From positions 186,001-250,000 of the forward strand of contig VRZD01000003.1 in NCBI GenBank assembly GCA_016743235.1: DNA of 64,000 bases. Reading direction: 5' to 3'. The stretch's first letter is position 1. Each line of letters begins with the position of its first letter. Position numbers and translations under genes: made by a program. This document shows, piece by piece, positions 27,532-36,411 of the stretch. Under the pieces are notes generated by a model that saw nothing but the letters and a program-made list of their open reading frames with translations, searched no databases and had not been told where the DNA came from. This DNA is from Pantanalinema sp. GBBB05 (GTDB taxonomy: Bacteria > Cyanobacteriota > Cyanobacteriia > Leptolyngbyales > Leptolyngbyaceae).

Positions 27532-28278
27532 ATGCATCAATTCCTAAAATTGTTATTTATCCGCCATGCCCAATCGACCGGTAACGTCGAACGTCGGATG
27601 CAAGGGCAGGGAGAATTTGAGCTGACTGAAGTCGGCAAACAGCAAGCCGAGAAGCTAGCTAAAAGTTTGCTGGCAGAAAACTGGCTGCCATCTCAGGTGT
27701 ATAGCAGCCCATCTAAACGCACCCGGCAGACAACTGAGATTCTCATCGATCACTTTGTTACAGCACCGCTCCCGGCAGCTGTCAGCGATTTAATCGGGGG
27801 TGAAGCCGATCCCGTTCTCGAACTACCCGACGATCGCCTGCGATCGATTCCCGTCGAGTATGCCGACGAGTTAATGGAATTTCAAAACGGGATCTTCCAG
27901 GGGCTGACCTGGGCAGAAGCCAGCGAGCGCTATCCTGAACTATGTCAGCAATTAGAAGCCTCACCAGATTGGATTCAAATCCCAGCAGCAGAATCACTTG
28001 ACACTGCTCGATCGCGGGCAAACCGTTTTATTCAGCGACTATTACAGCAGCACAGCAATGGCGAGCATATTTGGATCATTACCCATAGCTGGATCTTGCA
28101 GCACTTGATTGCCGAACTCCTGGGGTGTGAGCGATCGTGGCGGTTACGGGCAATGAATACAGCGCTATTTGAGTTTTGGGTAGATCGGTCACGTTGGTAC
28201 AATCCTAATCACAACCGGTTTAATACAGATTTATGGCAAATTCGTCGGATCAACGACTATCATCACTTGCAGGCTTAA
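27532..28278 (+). CDS. Histidine phosphatase family protein
   Basis: The 248-residue protein has the phosphoglycerate-mutase-type fold: FIRHAQSTGN near residue 9 holds the catalytic RHG-like histidine, SSPSKRTRQTTEIL carries the second conserved arginine, and ITHSWILQHL near 182 the second histidine. Members are mutases or phosphatases with varied substrates, and this sequence does not settle which. It starts seven bases after the SpoIID/LytB gene, so it is likely cotranscribed with it. No cofactor-dependent mutase signature is evident. Confidence 0.88.
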   Translation: MHQFLKLLFIRHAQSTGNVERRMQGQGEFELTEVGKQQAEKLAKSLLAENWLPSQVYSSPSKRTRQTTEILIDHFVTAPLPAAVSDLIGGEADPVLELPDDRLRSIPVEYADELMEFQNGIFQGLTWAEASERYPELCQQLEASPDWIQIPAAESLDTARSRANRFIQRLLQQHSNGEHIWIITHSWILQHLIAELLGCERSWRLRAMNTALFEFWVDRSRWYNPNHNRFNTDLWQIRRINDYHHLQA

Positions 28279-28555
28279 ACTTACCTATGCTTGATCCCCA
28301 AATTCGTGAATGGACTGCCAACAGCTGTTAAATTTTTATTAAAATCGAAAGATTCAGGTAACTGTAAAGGGAAAAGCGACTAAACAATTTCCTGATCCCG
28401 GTTCGTAGAGGGTTGTTTTATAGCGATGCAGCCATGCTCGATCGAAACAACTAGTTCTGATCTCCAGACATCAGGTATCTTGGATGCAGAATTACGATTT
28501 ATCTTTTTCTAGATATAAATCGGGGTTGACCTTAGACTATCTGCCAGGTTCAGAG

Positions 28556-29482
28556 ATGACAAACCCAGCTAACGATATCGTCAAACAAGCTAAACAGGGC
28601 AGCGTTGCGGCGATCATTCAAGTTCTCAACGATAAACTTGCGGATTCTGGTGTGCGCACCCGCGCCATCTTTGCAGATGGTGTCTTGCAATTGCTCTGCG
28701 AAGCGCCAACAACTGAGCAACTGGAGTCCTCTACCTTGATTGAGCGGGTACGGCAGATTTTAGAAGCGATCGCGCCCCGCAATATTCGTCGCGTCAACAT
28801 CAATAGTCGAATTGTGCGGGAACAACAGTTACTCTGGCTAGAAGAAATTAGCCGTGATCCGGAAAACCAACTCCTGTGGTCAAAAGAAATTACGCTGAAG
28901 AAACCCGGTTTATTCAAACAGTTGGCAGATGAATGGCGATCGTGGCGGGCTGAAGGCTACTCAGTGCCCTCCCAAGCCTCGCCGCGACAATTACGTGAAC
29001 AACGGCAGTTTTGGCGCGGCATTACTGGCGGCGCGTTAGTCAGTTGTTTGGTACTGGCAGGCGGTTGGTGGGTTTACAGCCGATTCAGCGCCCCACCCAA
29101 TCAGCCGGAGCCGGATACAGTGGCGAAAGCATCTAGCTCTACAACCGATCCGGCAGCAAGTCAGGTTAGTTCGCCGTCAGTCCCCAAGCCTAATGTAACG
29201 ACAACCGACAGCCCAGATCCGTTTGCTAAAGCTGTGACTCTAGCGACTCAAGCCTCTGATGAAGGACAAGTGGCAAAATCGTCGGCAGAGTGGCTCAGTT
29301 TAGCGGCTCGCTGGCAAGAAGCCTCCGATTGGATGGCAAAAGTCCCCAGTAGTGATACTCGCCACCAACTCGCTCAAGATCGGGTCGCCCAGTACCGCGA
29401 GAAAAGTGAAGTCGCCCTGCAGGAGGCGAAACGGATACAAGCCGAAGTATCTCCAGAGGCGTCGGCTCCAGAACCGCAATAA
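28556..29482 (+). CDS. Cyanobacterial protein with one transmembrane helix, function unknown
   Basis: From the ATG at 28556 the product is 308 residues; an ATG at 28484 is also possible, but MTNPANDIVKQAKQGS looks like the natural start. Residues 1-80 form a compact alpha/beta region, VAAIIQVLNDKLADSGVRT then AIFADGVLQLLCEA. Residues about 153-175 hold one hydrophobic helix (ALVSCLVLAGGWWVY), and the C-terminus (about 180-308) is Pro/Ser/Thr-rich then helical with charged residues, probably coiled coil. It would be anchored in the membrane by the middle helix. I do not recognise a function. HerA ends convergent to it 14 bases away. Confidence 0.7.
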   Translation: MTNPANDIVKQAKQGSVAAIIQVLNDKLADSGVRTRAIFADGVLQLLCEAPTTEQLESSTLIERVRQILEAIAPRNIRRVNINSRIVREQQLLWLEEISRDPENQLLWSKEITLKKPGLFKQLADEWRSWRAEGYSVPSQASPRQLREQRQFWRGITGGALVSCLVLAGGWWVYSRFSAPPNQPEPDTVAKASSSTTDPAASQVSSPSVPKPNVTTTDSPDPFAKAVTLATQASDEGQVAKSSAEWLSLAARWQEASDWMAKVPSSDTRHQLAQDRVAQYREKSEVALQEAKRIQAEVSPEASAPEPQ

Positions 29483-29496
29483 GTCTCAATCAGGGT

Positions 29497-31245
29497 TTAA
29501 TCAATACTGACACCACGCACCGTTTGCGATCGGGATCTGCCTGCCACAGGAGCCTGTTGAATCTCGCGTTCCCGCACCCGATGGGTTTGGAAATAAGTTT
29601 GCCAAAGGGCGGGAGCATCCAGGGTTTCACCCCCATGCTGCGTCAAGCGTTGCCGAACCTTACAGAGAACGGGCGTATTCACACAGTTACCCGAAATAAT
29701 GATCTGCCCTTTAGTCAACGCTGGGAGTTCTTTCAATAAATCCCGTCCAGCCGCTTCCACGCCATATTTGAGGCTCTCTTGGTCTACTGGATTGACGATC
29801 CGCATGATGAACTGACTCATGCATTGAGACAGCACATCTGAATCTAACTTACCGGGACGCTGAGTAATTAAGCCTACGCCTAAACCAAACTTACGCCCTT
29901 CACTCAAAATAGTGCGGAGGACAGCTTTACAGCGTGATGGTTCATTGGCAGGAGCAAAGCGATGGGCTTCTTCAATTAAGACAAAAATTGGGTAGGGGAG
30001 ATAACTTTCATCCTCTGGCGTGATCAACTCCTTCAACGTATTCATTCGAGCTTGATTTGCCTGCCGTAGCACCGCTGCACAAATCACCTGTTGTTCTTCC
30101 TGATTGATTTCATTCATTTGCAGCACGGTTACTTGTCCTGGTTCAAACAAGTCTTTCGGTGCCAAATGCTGGAAGGTATGGAAATAGGGCGATCGATCCA
30201 TCCGTTCCAATTTCCATTCCAAAGCCGGAGCCGATGAGCCTGCTTTTTCATTACCTTCTTCATCAGTTTGGCGATCTGCCTCGTATACCGCAGCAATTAA
30301 GTCTTGGACGCCCCAACGATACTCTCCTGCCCGATGTTTGCGGACCAGGGCAAATGCTTTACTGAGAATCGATTTTTGTCGATCGCTCATTTCGGGCAGT
30401 AAGGTCAGAATATCGGCATAATCTAGCGATGACACCCGAATCCGAATTTCTTCGGGCGACAACACTTTAACTTTGGGCGTATACCCATCCTCACCCTGAA
30501 ACGCTGGATGTCCCCGCATATCGCTCAGGGTACTGTATTCCCCATGAGGATCGAAAATCAACACAGCAGCGCGATTATGGGGCAGCAATAGTTCTTCCAC
30601 TAATACCCCTGCCGTATAGGATTTCCCTGACCCTGTACCTGCCAGAATAGCCATATGAGTACTGACTAATTCCTTCACATCTAACGCGATCGGCACTGAG
30701 CCCAGATCACGTAGTAGTAAGGAACCCAAGTGAGCCGCCCCAATCTGCCCAGGCTGCTTTTTGTTCAGCACCCGTCGTAACATATCATCATCGGCTAAAA
30801 AAACCTTTGCCCCTGGATCCGGGGACTTACGAGGATTCATAAATCCCAACGCTTTATCAAAGTAGCCGATGACATCAACGGTGACTTCATAGATCTCCGG
30901 ATTAGTATAGGTAAACCCGACCAGTGCCGCGATCGCCTCTGGACTAATTTCAGTATCTGCAAAGATGCGATCGGGCAGATGATCAATTAAGCAGCGATCG
31001 GAGATCTTACCCAGGATTTGTAGCGTGGGTTTTGATAAATCGCTAACAATTTCTCGGACTTCGTAATAGACAAATTCCCCAATCCTGACATAGCGATTAT
31101 CCGCCGTAATGAATACATATTGATTACCACCCTCACCCGGTCCTTTAACGGTACCAATGACTTTGGTCTGCGAGGTGGCAACCGATGAGTCAGTGGGGAA
31201 CGCACGATTTGTCTTCATACCATGATTCCTAAGGAAATCCATCAC
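29497..31245 (-). CDS. herA: HerA-like ATPase
   Basis: The 582-residue protein has an N-terminal HAS-barrel (about 25-120) and a FtsK/HerA RecA-like motor with Walker A AGTGSGKSYT (near 215), Walker B region VLIEEAHRF (near 425) and the late RPGKLDSDVLSQC and arginine-finger-like segments. HerA hexamers translocate DNA, and usually act with the NurA nuclease in archaeal end resection or with nuclease partners in bacterial defence. Neither NurA nor another nuclease gene is adjacent. The start is uncertain among M1, M2 and M10. It is convergent with the preceding gene. Confidence 0.88.
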   Translation of the reverse strand: MMDFLRNHGMKTNRAFPTDSSVATSQTKVIGTVKGPGEGGNQYVFITADNRYVRIGEFVYYEVREIVSDLSKPTLQILGKISDRCLIDHLPDRIFADTEISPEAIAALVGFTYTNPEIYEVTVDVIGYFDKALGFMNPRKSPDPGAKVFLADDDMLRRVLNKKQPGQIGAAHLGSLLLRDLGSVPIALDVKELVSTHMAILAGTGSGKSYTAGVLVEELLLPHNRAAVLIFDPHGEYSTLSDMRGHPAFQGEDGYTPKVKVLSPEEIRIRVSSLDYADILTLLPEMSDRQKSILSKAFALVRKHRAGEYRWGVQDLIAAVYEADRQTDEEGNEKAGSSAPALEWKLERMDRSPYFHTFQHLAPKDLFEPGQVTVLQMNEINQEEQQVICAAVLRQANQARMNTLKELITPEDESYLPYPIFVLIEEAHRFAPANEPSRCKAVLRTILSEGRKFGLGVGLITQRPGKLDSDVLSQCMSQFIMRIVNPVDQESLKYGVEAAGRDLLKELPALTKGQIIISGNCVNTPVLCKVRQRLTQHGGETLDAPALWQTYFQTHRVREREIQQAPVAGRSRSQTVRGVSID

Positions 31246-31652
31246 AAAGGATGTTTTGCTTCCAGTTGAGTCAGCTACTCACTTAGAAACAGTACAGATG
31301 CATTTATCCTACTGGATCTACCGGACTTAGCTGAAAAATTCAGTCGGTTCTGTACGTGATTCAATCAGTTCTTCGTGAAGTCTTTTAAGAACGTTTCATC
31401 TATTTCTTCAGAATGGTTCTGAGAATCCACGGATACTGCAATCAGTAATTCGGTGTAATGTGAAACAAAAATCTACCGCAAACAGCCAATTTTCTTGTCA
31501 TCAAAACCCTATATTTCAGTCATTTAAGCGACGTTTTTGTCCATTGATCATAAATTCTCGGCTTTAATCTGCTCAGTTCCCCACTTACACGGGAATCCTA
31601 GATTCAGATTAGTGGTTCACACAAGAAATGTCTGATCAGGGTGCAGAGGCTC
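31246..31652. other. Intergenic region upstream of herA and the kinase gene
   Basis: These 400 AT-rich bases separate two divergent genes and must contain both promoters. I saw no open frame, RNA gene or strong repeat in them. Confidence 0.5.
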
Positions 31653-33746
31653 ATGTTTAGGAACCCGGAAACCATTATTTCCTTTGATCGCTGTATTGGC
31701 ATCCAGCAGAACTCTACACCAGTCGTAATGCAGTCTCTAACTTCCTCCTTGCCCCATCCGATTGGGACGGCTCTATCCCCCCCCACCCATCCTTCCTCCA
31801 TGCCAGATTGGGTCGTTTTGACGCACCTTCAGCAACAGATTTGCCAGATTGCGACGACAAATTCTGATGATATAGAGTTAGCCCTGACTCAAGTTGCTCA
31901 GGCGATCGCAGAGGCATTTCAAGTAGATGGCTGTTTGGTGATCGCCTCCACCGTTTCTACCCAAGCGCCCCTACATACCGCCTACTGGCTACCACAGTTT
32001 TCCCCTTCATTGACATGGCAGCCAGCCCTGACCTCCGCAGCCTTTCAAGCCTTAATCGAACAATTAGGACCAACCCCGATCGTCGATCGCCTTACAGCCA
32101 CTCCGCTAATAGAAACCTGGCAAGCGATCGCCCAGAAAACGGCTCTTACGATTCAGACGACTGTAGACATCCCTTTACCTCCCCTAGGCGAGGTTTGGGG
32201 GGTGATTAGCTTGATGCGATCGCAGCCTTATAGCTGGACAGAGTTAGAGATTCAAGCTTTGAGAACAGTAGCACAACAGCTGGCGGTGCTATTGCTGCAG
32301 TCTCAAATGCAGCAACAGATCCACAAGCAAAGCCAATATCAGGCGGTGGTCAACCAACTCGTCCTGGCCAGTCGGAATGCTCAGGATTTGAACGAGATTC
32401 TGACCTTAGCAACCACAGGAACTGCCCAAGCGCTCGGAGTCAAGCGGGGCATGCTCTTACGGTTGAAATATTGGGATCCCCGCTTACGCAGTCGCCCTCA
32501 GGATCAGCCCCCCCGAGTCCGGGTTACAGTGACCTATGAGTGGTTGAAGGATGAGGACAATGCAGGCAGTCACGCCCAGCAGGTACTACCCTCAGAGGAT
32601 GAACGATTAGCCCCCGGCAGTCACTTAAATCAGTCATTCTGGTTATCTGAATGCCAACTGTGCCAGCAGGTCTTCTCTAGCAGCTCCCAACCCACACTCA
32701 TTTGCGATCGCCAGTCCCTTGAGCAGAACTCGGTAGATGCAGTTGCTGCCATCTTCCACCTGGCTCAGTTGCCAACGCTATTAATTGCCCCCCTAGAAAG
32801 CCAGGGCACTGTCTTAGGATTTTTGGTGTTTCAGGACAATCAACCCCGCGCTTGGCAACCTGAAGACCTAGAACTCGTGGAACTGGTTAGCGCCCAGGTA
32901 AGTGCTGCCATGATCCAAACCGAAACCTTGCGGCAAGTCCAGGCTTTAGTCGAGCAGCGTACCGCTGAACTTCAGCAAAGTCTGACCGTACAGGCAAAAC
33001 TCTATGAACGAACCCGGCAGCAGTTAGACCAACTCCGACATCTCAACCAATTAAAGGACGAGTTCCTGAGTACCGTCAGTCATGAACTGAGAACTCCACT
33101 GACGAGTATGTCACTAGCCATTCGTATGTTGCGGCAAGTGGGATTAGCCAGCGAGCGCAGCAGCCGGTATTTAGATATTTTGGAACAACAGTGTGCCCAA
33201 GAGACGGATCTGATCAATGATCTGCTGGCATTACAGGAATTGGAATCCAAGCAAGTTTTACTGCAATTACAGGAATTGGATGTGACCGTCCTGATCCGCG
33301 AACTGGCGGCGGGGTTCTATCAACGCTGGGCGGCTAAAGGTCTGATCCTGAACCTTGACTTGCCTGACGCTCCAGTGATTATCCACAGCGATCGCGATAG
33401 TCTCAGTCGCGTCATTTTGGAATTACTTACAAACGCTGGCAAATATGCTGACCCCAATACGATCGTTCACCTAACGGTTAGCTCAGCCGCAACTGACTCC
33501 ACCCGTGAAGTGGTCATGACCCTATGCAATACTGGGGCTGGGATCGCACCGGAAGAGCTGCCTCATATCTTTGACAAATTTCGCCGCGGCCAAGGAGCGA
33601 CTCACAATGCCATTCAGGGTACTGGTTTAGGGTTGGCACTTGTAAAGTCTTTAGTTCAGCATTTAAATGGCACGATCGCTGCAACTAGCCTAGCATTGGA
33701 GGAATCTCCAACCTACAAAACCTGTTTTACCCTGACTCTGCCTTGA
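31653..33746 (+). CDS. Sensor histidine kinase with two GAF-like domains
   Basis: A soluble sensor kinase of about 697 residues. Residues about 50-220 and 235-430 look like two GAF domains, then a coiled coil leads to HisKA (TVSHELRTPLTSM, His near 479) and HATPase_c with LLTNAGKYADP (N box), NTGAGIAPEELPHIFDKFRRG (G1/F) and GTGLGLALVKSL (G2). GAF-2 contains several cysteines (ECQLCQQVF), which might bind a ligand. Possible starts are GTG 31641, ATG 31653, ATG 31728 and ATG 31800; I chose 31653 because AGAGG precedes it. No response regulator is adjacent. Confidence 0.87.
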   Translation: MFRNPETIISFDRCIGIQQNSTPVVMQSLTSSLPHPIGTALSPPTHPSSMPDWVVLTHLQQQICQIATTNSDDIELALTQVAQAIAEAFQVDGCLVIASTVSTQAPLHTAYWLPQFSPSLTWQPALTSAAFQALIEQLGPTPIVDRLTATPLIETWQAIAQKTALTIQTTVDIPLPPLGEVWGVISLMRSQPYSWTELEIQALRTVAQQLAVLLLQSQMQQQIHKQSQYQAVVNQLVLASRNAQDLNEILTLATTGTAQALGVKRGMLLRLKYWDPRLRSRPQDQPPRVRVTVTYEWLKDEDNAGSHAQQVLPSEDERLAPGSHLNQSFWLSECQLCQQVFSSSSQPTLICDRQSLEQNSVDAVAAIFHLAQLPTLLIAPLESQGTVLGFLVFQDNQPRAWQPEDLELVELVSAQVSAAMIQTETLRQVQALVEQRTAELQQSLTVQAKLYERTRQQLDQLRHLNQLKDEFLSTVSHELRTPLTSMSLAIRMLRQVGLASERSSRYLDILEQQCAQETDLINDLLALQELESKQVLLQLQELDVTVLIRELAAGFYQRWAAKGLILNLDLPDAPVIIHSDRDSLSRVILELLTNAGKYADPNTIVHLTVSSAATDSTREVVMTLCNTGAGIAPEELPHIFDKFRRGQGATHNAIQGTGLGLALVKSLVQHLNGTIAATSLALEESPTYKTCFTLTLP

Positions 33747-33881
33747 GGAGTTTGCCTGTGTCCCACCAGTTAATACAGTAAAATCGCCACTAAAGCCTTT
33801 GTGTTACGTTAATCGATTGCCTTGCCACTTCTTCTAGAAGGACGCTCGAATGGTCTGCCCTGCCCCCAACCTGCTAAAGGT

Positions 33882-35561
33882 ATGTTGAAACCCGCCACTC
33901 CCAGAACTTTGCGCTGGCAACGCACTCGGTACTCTCCAGTTGTGCGCCAGATGGACATTTTTACATCGGCAGCCCAACTGATGTTTTACCTATGGTGGGA
34001 TCATAAGGTGGTGCGGCAATCGCCCCGACATCGAAATCGGCGAGCCCAGTGGTTAGTCGGGACATTACTGGATTTAGGTCCAACTTTCATCAAAATTGGG
34101 CAAGCGTTGTCCACGCGTGCCGATCTGCTGCCTCTAGAGTATGTACAGGCACTGGGACAGCTCCAAGATCGCGTCCCAGAGTTTAGCGGGGTAGAAGCGA
34201 TCGCGATTATCGAAACCGAATTGGGCAGTCCAGTTCATCAGCTTTATCAAAATTTTGACCCTGTGCCGATCGCTGCCGCAAGTTTGGGGCAGGTTCACCG
34301 TGCCCGCCTGCTCACGGGAGAAGAGGTGGTCGTGAAGGTGCAACGTCCAGGACTACAAAAGCTGTTTAACCTGGACTTTAAGGTGTTGCGACGATTAGTG
34401 CGGTTTTGCTATCGCTTTCTGCCCTGGACCCGGCAATACGACTTAGATGCCATTTATCAGGAATTCACCGAGATCCTGTATCAGGAAATCGATTATGTGC
34501 AGGAAGCCATCAACGCCGATCGCTTCCGCCATAACTTCCGTGACTATCCCCGAATCATTGCCCCGAAGGTTTATCCCAAGTACACCACGCAAAAGGTGTT
34601 AACGATGGACTATGTACCGGGGATCAAAGTTAACGATCGCCAAAGTCTGGCGGCTTGCGGGATCGATGTTAAAGAAATTAATCAATTGGGGATTTGCAGT
34701 TACCTGAAACAACTGCTGCAAGATGGCTTCTTCCAAGCCGATCCCCATCCCGGCAACATGGCGGTCAGTCAAGATGGCTGTTTGATTTTTTACGATTTCG
34801 GCATGATGGCTGAAGTCCCTTCGCTCGATCGTGAACAGATGGTAAAAACCTTTTTCGCGGTGATGCGGAAGGATACTGAGCAGGTACTCGATACCTTAAC
34901 CTGCATGGGACTGCTGGAACCGATGCCGGATATGACTCCGGTGCGCCGAATTGTGCGATTTCTATTGGAAAAGTTCACTGAGAAACCCGTAGAGATCCAG
35001 GCGTTTAAGCAAATGCGGAGTGAAATCTACGCCTTATTTGAGCAGCAACCGTTCCGGCTCCCGGCGAAGATGACCTTTATTCTCAAGGCGCTGACGACCC
35101 TGGATGGCGTTGCTCGTGCCCTTGATCCGCAATACAACCTGATGGTAGCTGCTAAACCATTTGTGAAAAGTTTAGCCACCACCAATAATCAAGGCGCGAT
35201 CGGGGAACTAACCAAACAAGCCAGAGAATATATCACCTACAAACTGACCCAACCCAGCCCGATCGAGCGCTTAGTCCAGAGACTAGAGGAACGGCTGGAA
35301 GAAGGTGAACTCCAGGTACGAGTGCGATCGATTGAAAGCGATCGGGCACTGAGAAGCTTGAATCTGGCGGTGAGAAGCTTGATCTACACCTGCCTCACCG
35401 GATTTACGCTGCTGTCGGGGGCTGTCCTCTTAGTCGGTGGCACTTATATCAATTGGGCGATCGTGGCGTTTGTAGTGGCGGGCTTATCGGGTCTAGCATT
35501 AATTCGATCGTTAATTGAACTGAATGTGCGCGATCGGCTCGATCGGATTGCAGGTCGCTAA
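33882..35561 (+). CDS. ABC1/UbiB family atypical kinase
   Basis: The 559-residue product contains the hallmarks of the AarF/UbiB/ABC1 family: the KxGQ motif in FIKIGQALSTRADLLP, the Ala-rich loop AAASLGQVHRARL, the ATP-binding lysine in VVVKVQRPG, QADPHPGNM and YDFGMMAE. Two hydrophobic helices near the C-terminus (about 500-550) would anchor it in a membrane. In cyanobacteria and plastids ABC1 kinases support prenylquinone metabolism and stress responses. Starts at TTG 33822 or ATG 33882 are possible; homologues begin near RWQRTRYSPVVRQ. It follows the kinase gene by about 135 bases on the same strand. Confidence 0.9.
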   Translation: MLKPATPRTLRWQRTRYSPVVRQMDIFTSAAQLMFYLWWDHKVVRQSPRHRNRRAQWLVGTLLDLGPTFIKIGQALSTRADLLPLEYVQALGQLQDRVPEFSGVEAIAIIETELGSPVHQLYQNFDPVPIAAASLGQVHRARLLTGEEVVVKVQRPGLQKLFNLDFKVLRRLVRFCYRFLPWTRQYDLDAIYQEFTEILYQEIDYVQEAINADRFRHNFRDYPRIIAPKVYPKYTTQKVLTMDYVPGIKVNDRQSLAACGIDVKEINQLGICSYLKQLLQDGFFQADPHPGNMAVSQDGCLIFYDFGMMAEVPSLDREQMVKTFFAVMRKDTEQVLDTLTCMGLLEPMPDMTPVRRIVRFLLEKFTEKPVEIQAFKQMRSEIYALFEQQPFRLPAKMTFILKALTTLDGVARALDPQYNLMVAAKPFVKSLATTNNQGAIGELTKQAREYITYKLTQPSPIERLVQRLEERLEEGELQVRVRSIESDRALRSLNLAVRSLIYTCLTGFTLLSGAVLLVGGTYINWAIVAFVVAGLSGLALIRSLIELNVRDRLDRIAGR

Positions 35562-35605
35562 GGAATGGGAATTAAATAACCTGTAAAAAGTTGTCAACTT
35601 CTTGC

Positions 35606-35690
35606 GCCCTCATCCCCAACCCTTCTCCCATAGGAGAAGGGCGCCAGAACGCTGATTCCCTCTCCCCAGGGCTAGGGCTAGGGTGAGGGC
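35606..35690. repeat. Dispersed GCCCTCA-type intergenic repeat
   Basis: The 85-base element runs from GCCCTCATCCCCAACCC to GGGTGAGGGC, with inner CTTCTCCCATAGGAGAAGG palindrome. Such pyrimidine-rich inverted repeats are common between genes in cyanobacteria. It lies between the ABC1 kinase and the HTH gene. Confidence 0.7.
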
Positions 35691-35736
35691 AAAAATTGCA
35701 GCTTAAAAAATCCACGATCCTAAGGAAATCAATCCG

Positions 35737-36405
35737 ATGTCTCATCCTGATCAGGCGGCTGTCTTTACCTCTCAATTACAGAACTGGATGCAGCAAGCCG
35801 GAATGACTAGCTTTCGGGCGTTGAGTCGGGCTGCTGGAGTATCTCGCTGGCAGGTCGAGCAATTACGGCAGGGCAATATTGCGCAGATGCGGGTCGAAAT
35901 CCTGTTAAAGCTCAGTCAAGCTCTGCAAATTTCACTGACTGAATTGTTGACACCGTTTACCGCCAATCATCAGGCAGACCAGGCGCTCCCCTCTGCTGCC
36001 AATTTAGAACAGCAGTTAACGGATTTACGGCAGGAATACGATCGCCTGCAAACGCAACTCGCGCAGCAACGCCAAGAACTATTACAGGAATTTCAGCAGT
36101 CCAGTGTACAGATGTTAGAGTCGCTGCTGCTGCAATTGCCGACCGCTGCTTATGCGGCTCAACAAAATCCCCAGGCTCCCGCCGTTAAATTATTGCCCTT
36201 ACTGCGTCCAATCGATCAGTTATTAACCCACTGGGGCATTGACGCGATCGCCACCGTCGGCACAGAAGCGCCTTACGATCCCCAACAGCACCAATTAATG
36301 GAAGGATTTGCTGAACCGAATGACCCGGTAAAGATTCGGTATACCGGGTATCGGCAGGGCGATCGCCTATTGTATCGAGCCAAAGTCAGTCCAGTCAATC
36401 GCTAA
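35737..36405 (+). CDS. HTH protein with coiled coil and GrpE-like C-terminal domain
   Basis: The 222-residue protein has three parts. Residues about 20-68 are a Cro/C1-type HTH (SFRALSRAAGVSRWQVEQLR, then LLKLSQALQISLTELLTPF). Residues about 85-130 are a Gln-rich coiled coil. Residues about 135-220 resemble the head of the nucleotide-exchange factor GrpE: the LLRPIDQLLTHWGIDAI helix, GTEAPYDPQQHQ, and IRYTGYRQGDRLLYRAKV, the counterparts of the GrpE signature. GrpE acts as DnaK's exchange factor; coupling it to a DNA-binding domain suggests a chaperone-linked regulator. This reading of the C-terminus is inference from motif resemblance. Confidence 0.75.
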   Translation: MSHPDQAAVFTSQLQNWMQQAGMTSFRALSRAAGVSRWQVEQLRQGNIAQMRVEILLKLSQALQISLTELLTPFTANHQADQALPSAANLEQQLTDLRQEYDRLQTQLAQQRQELLQEFQQSSVQMLESLLLQLPTAAYAAQQNPQAPAVKLLPLLRPIDQLLTHWGIDAIATVGTEAPYDPQQHQLMEGFAEPNDPVKIRYTGYRQGDRLLYRAKVSPVNR

Positions 36406-36411
36406 CCCGGA

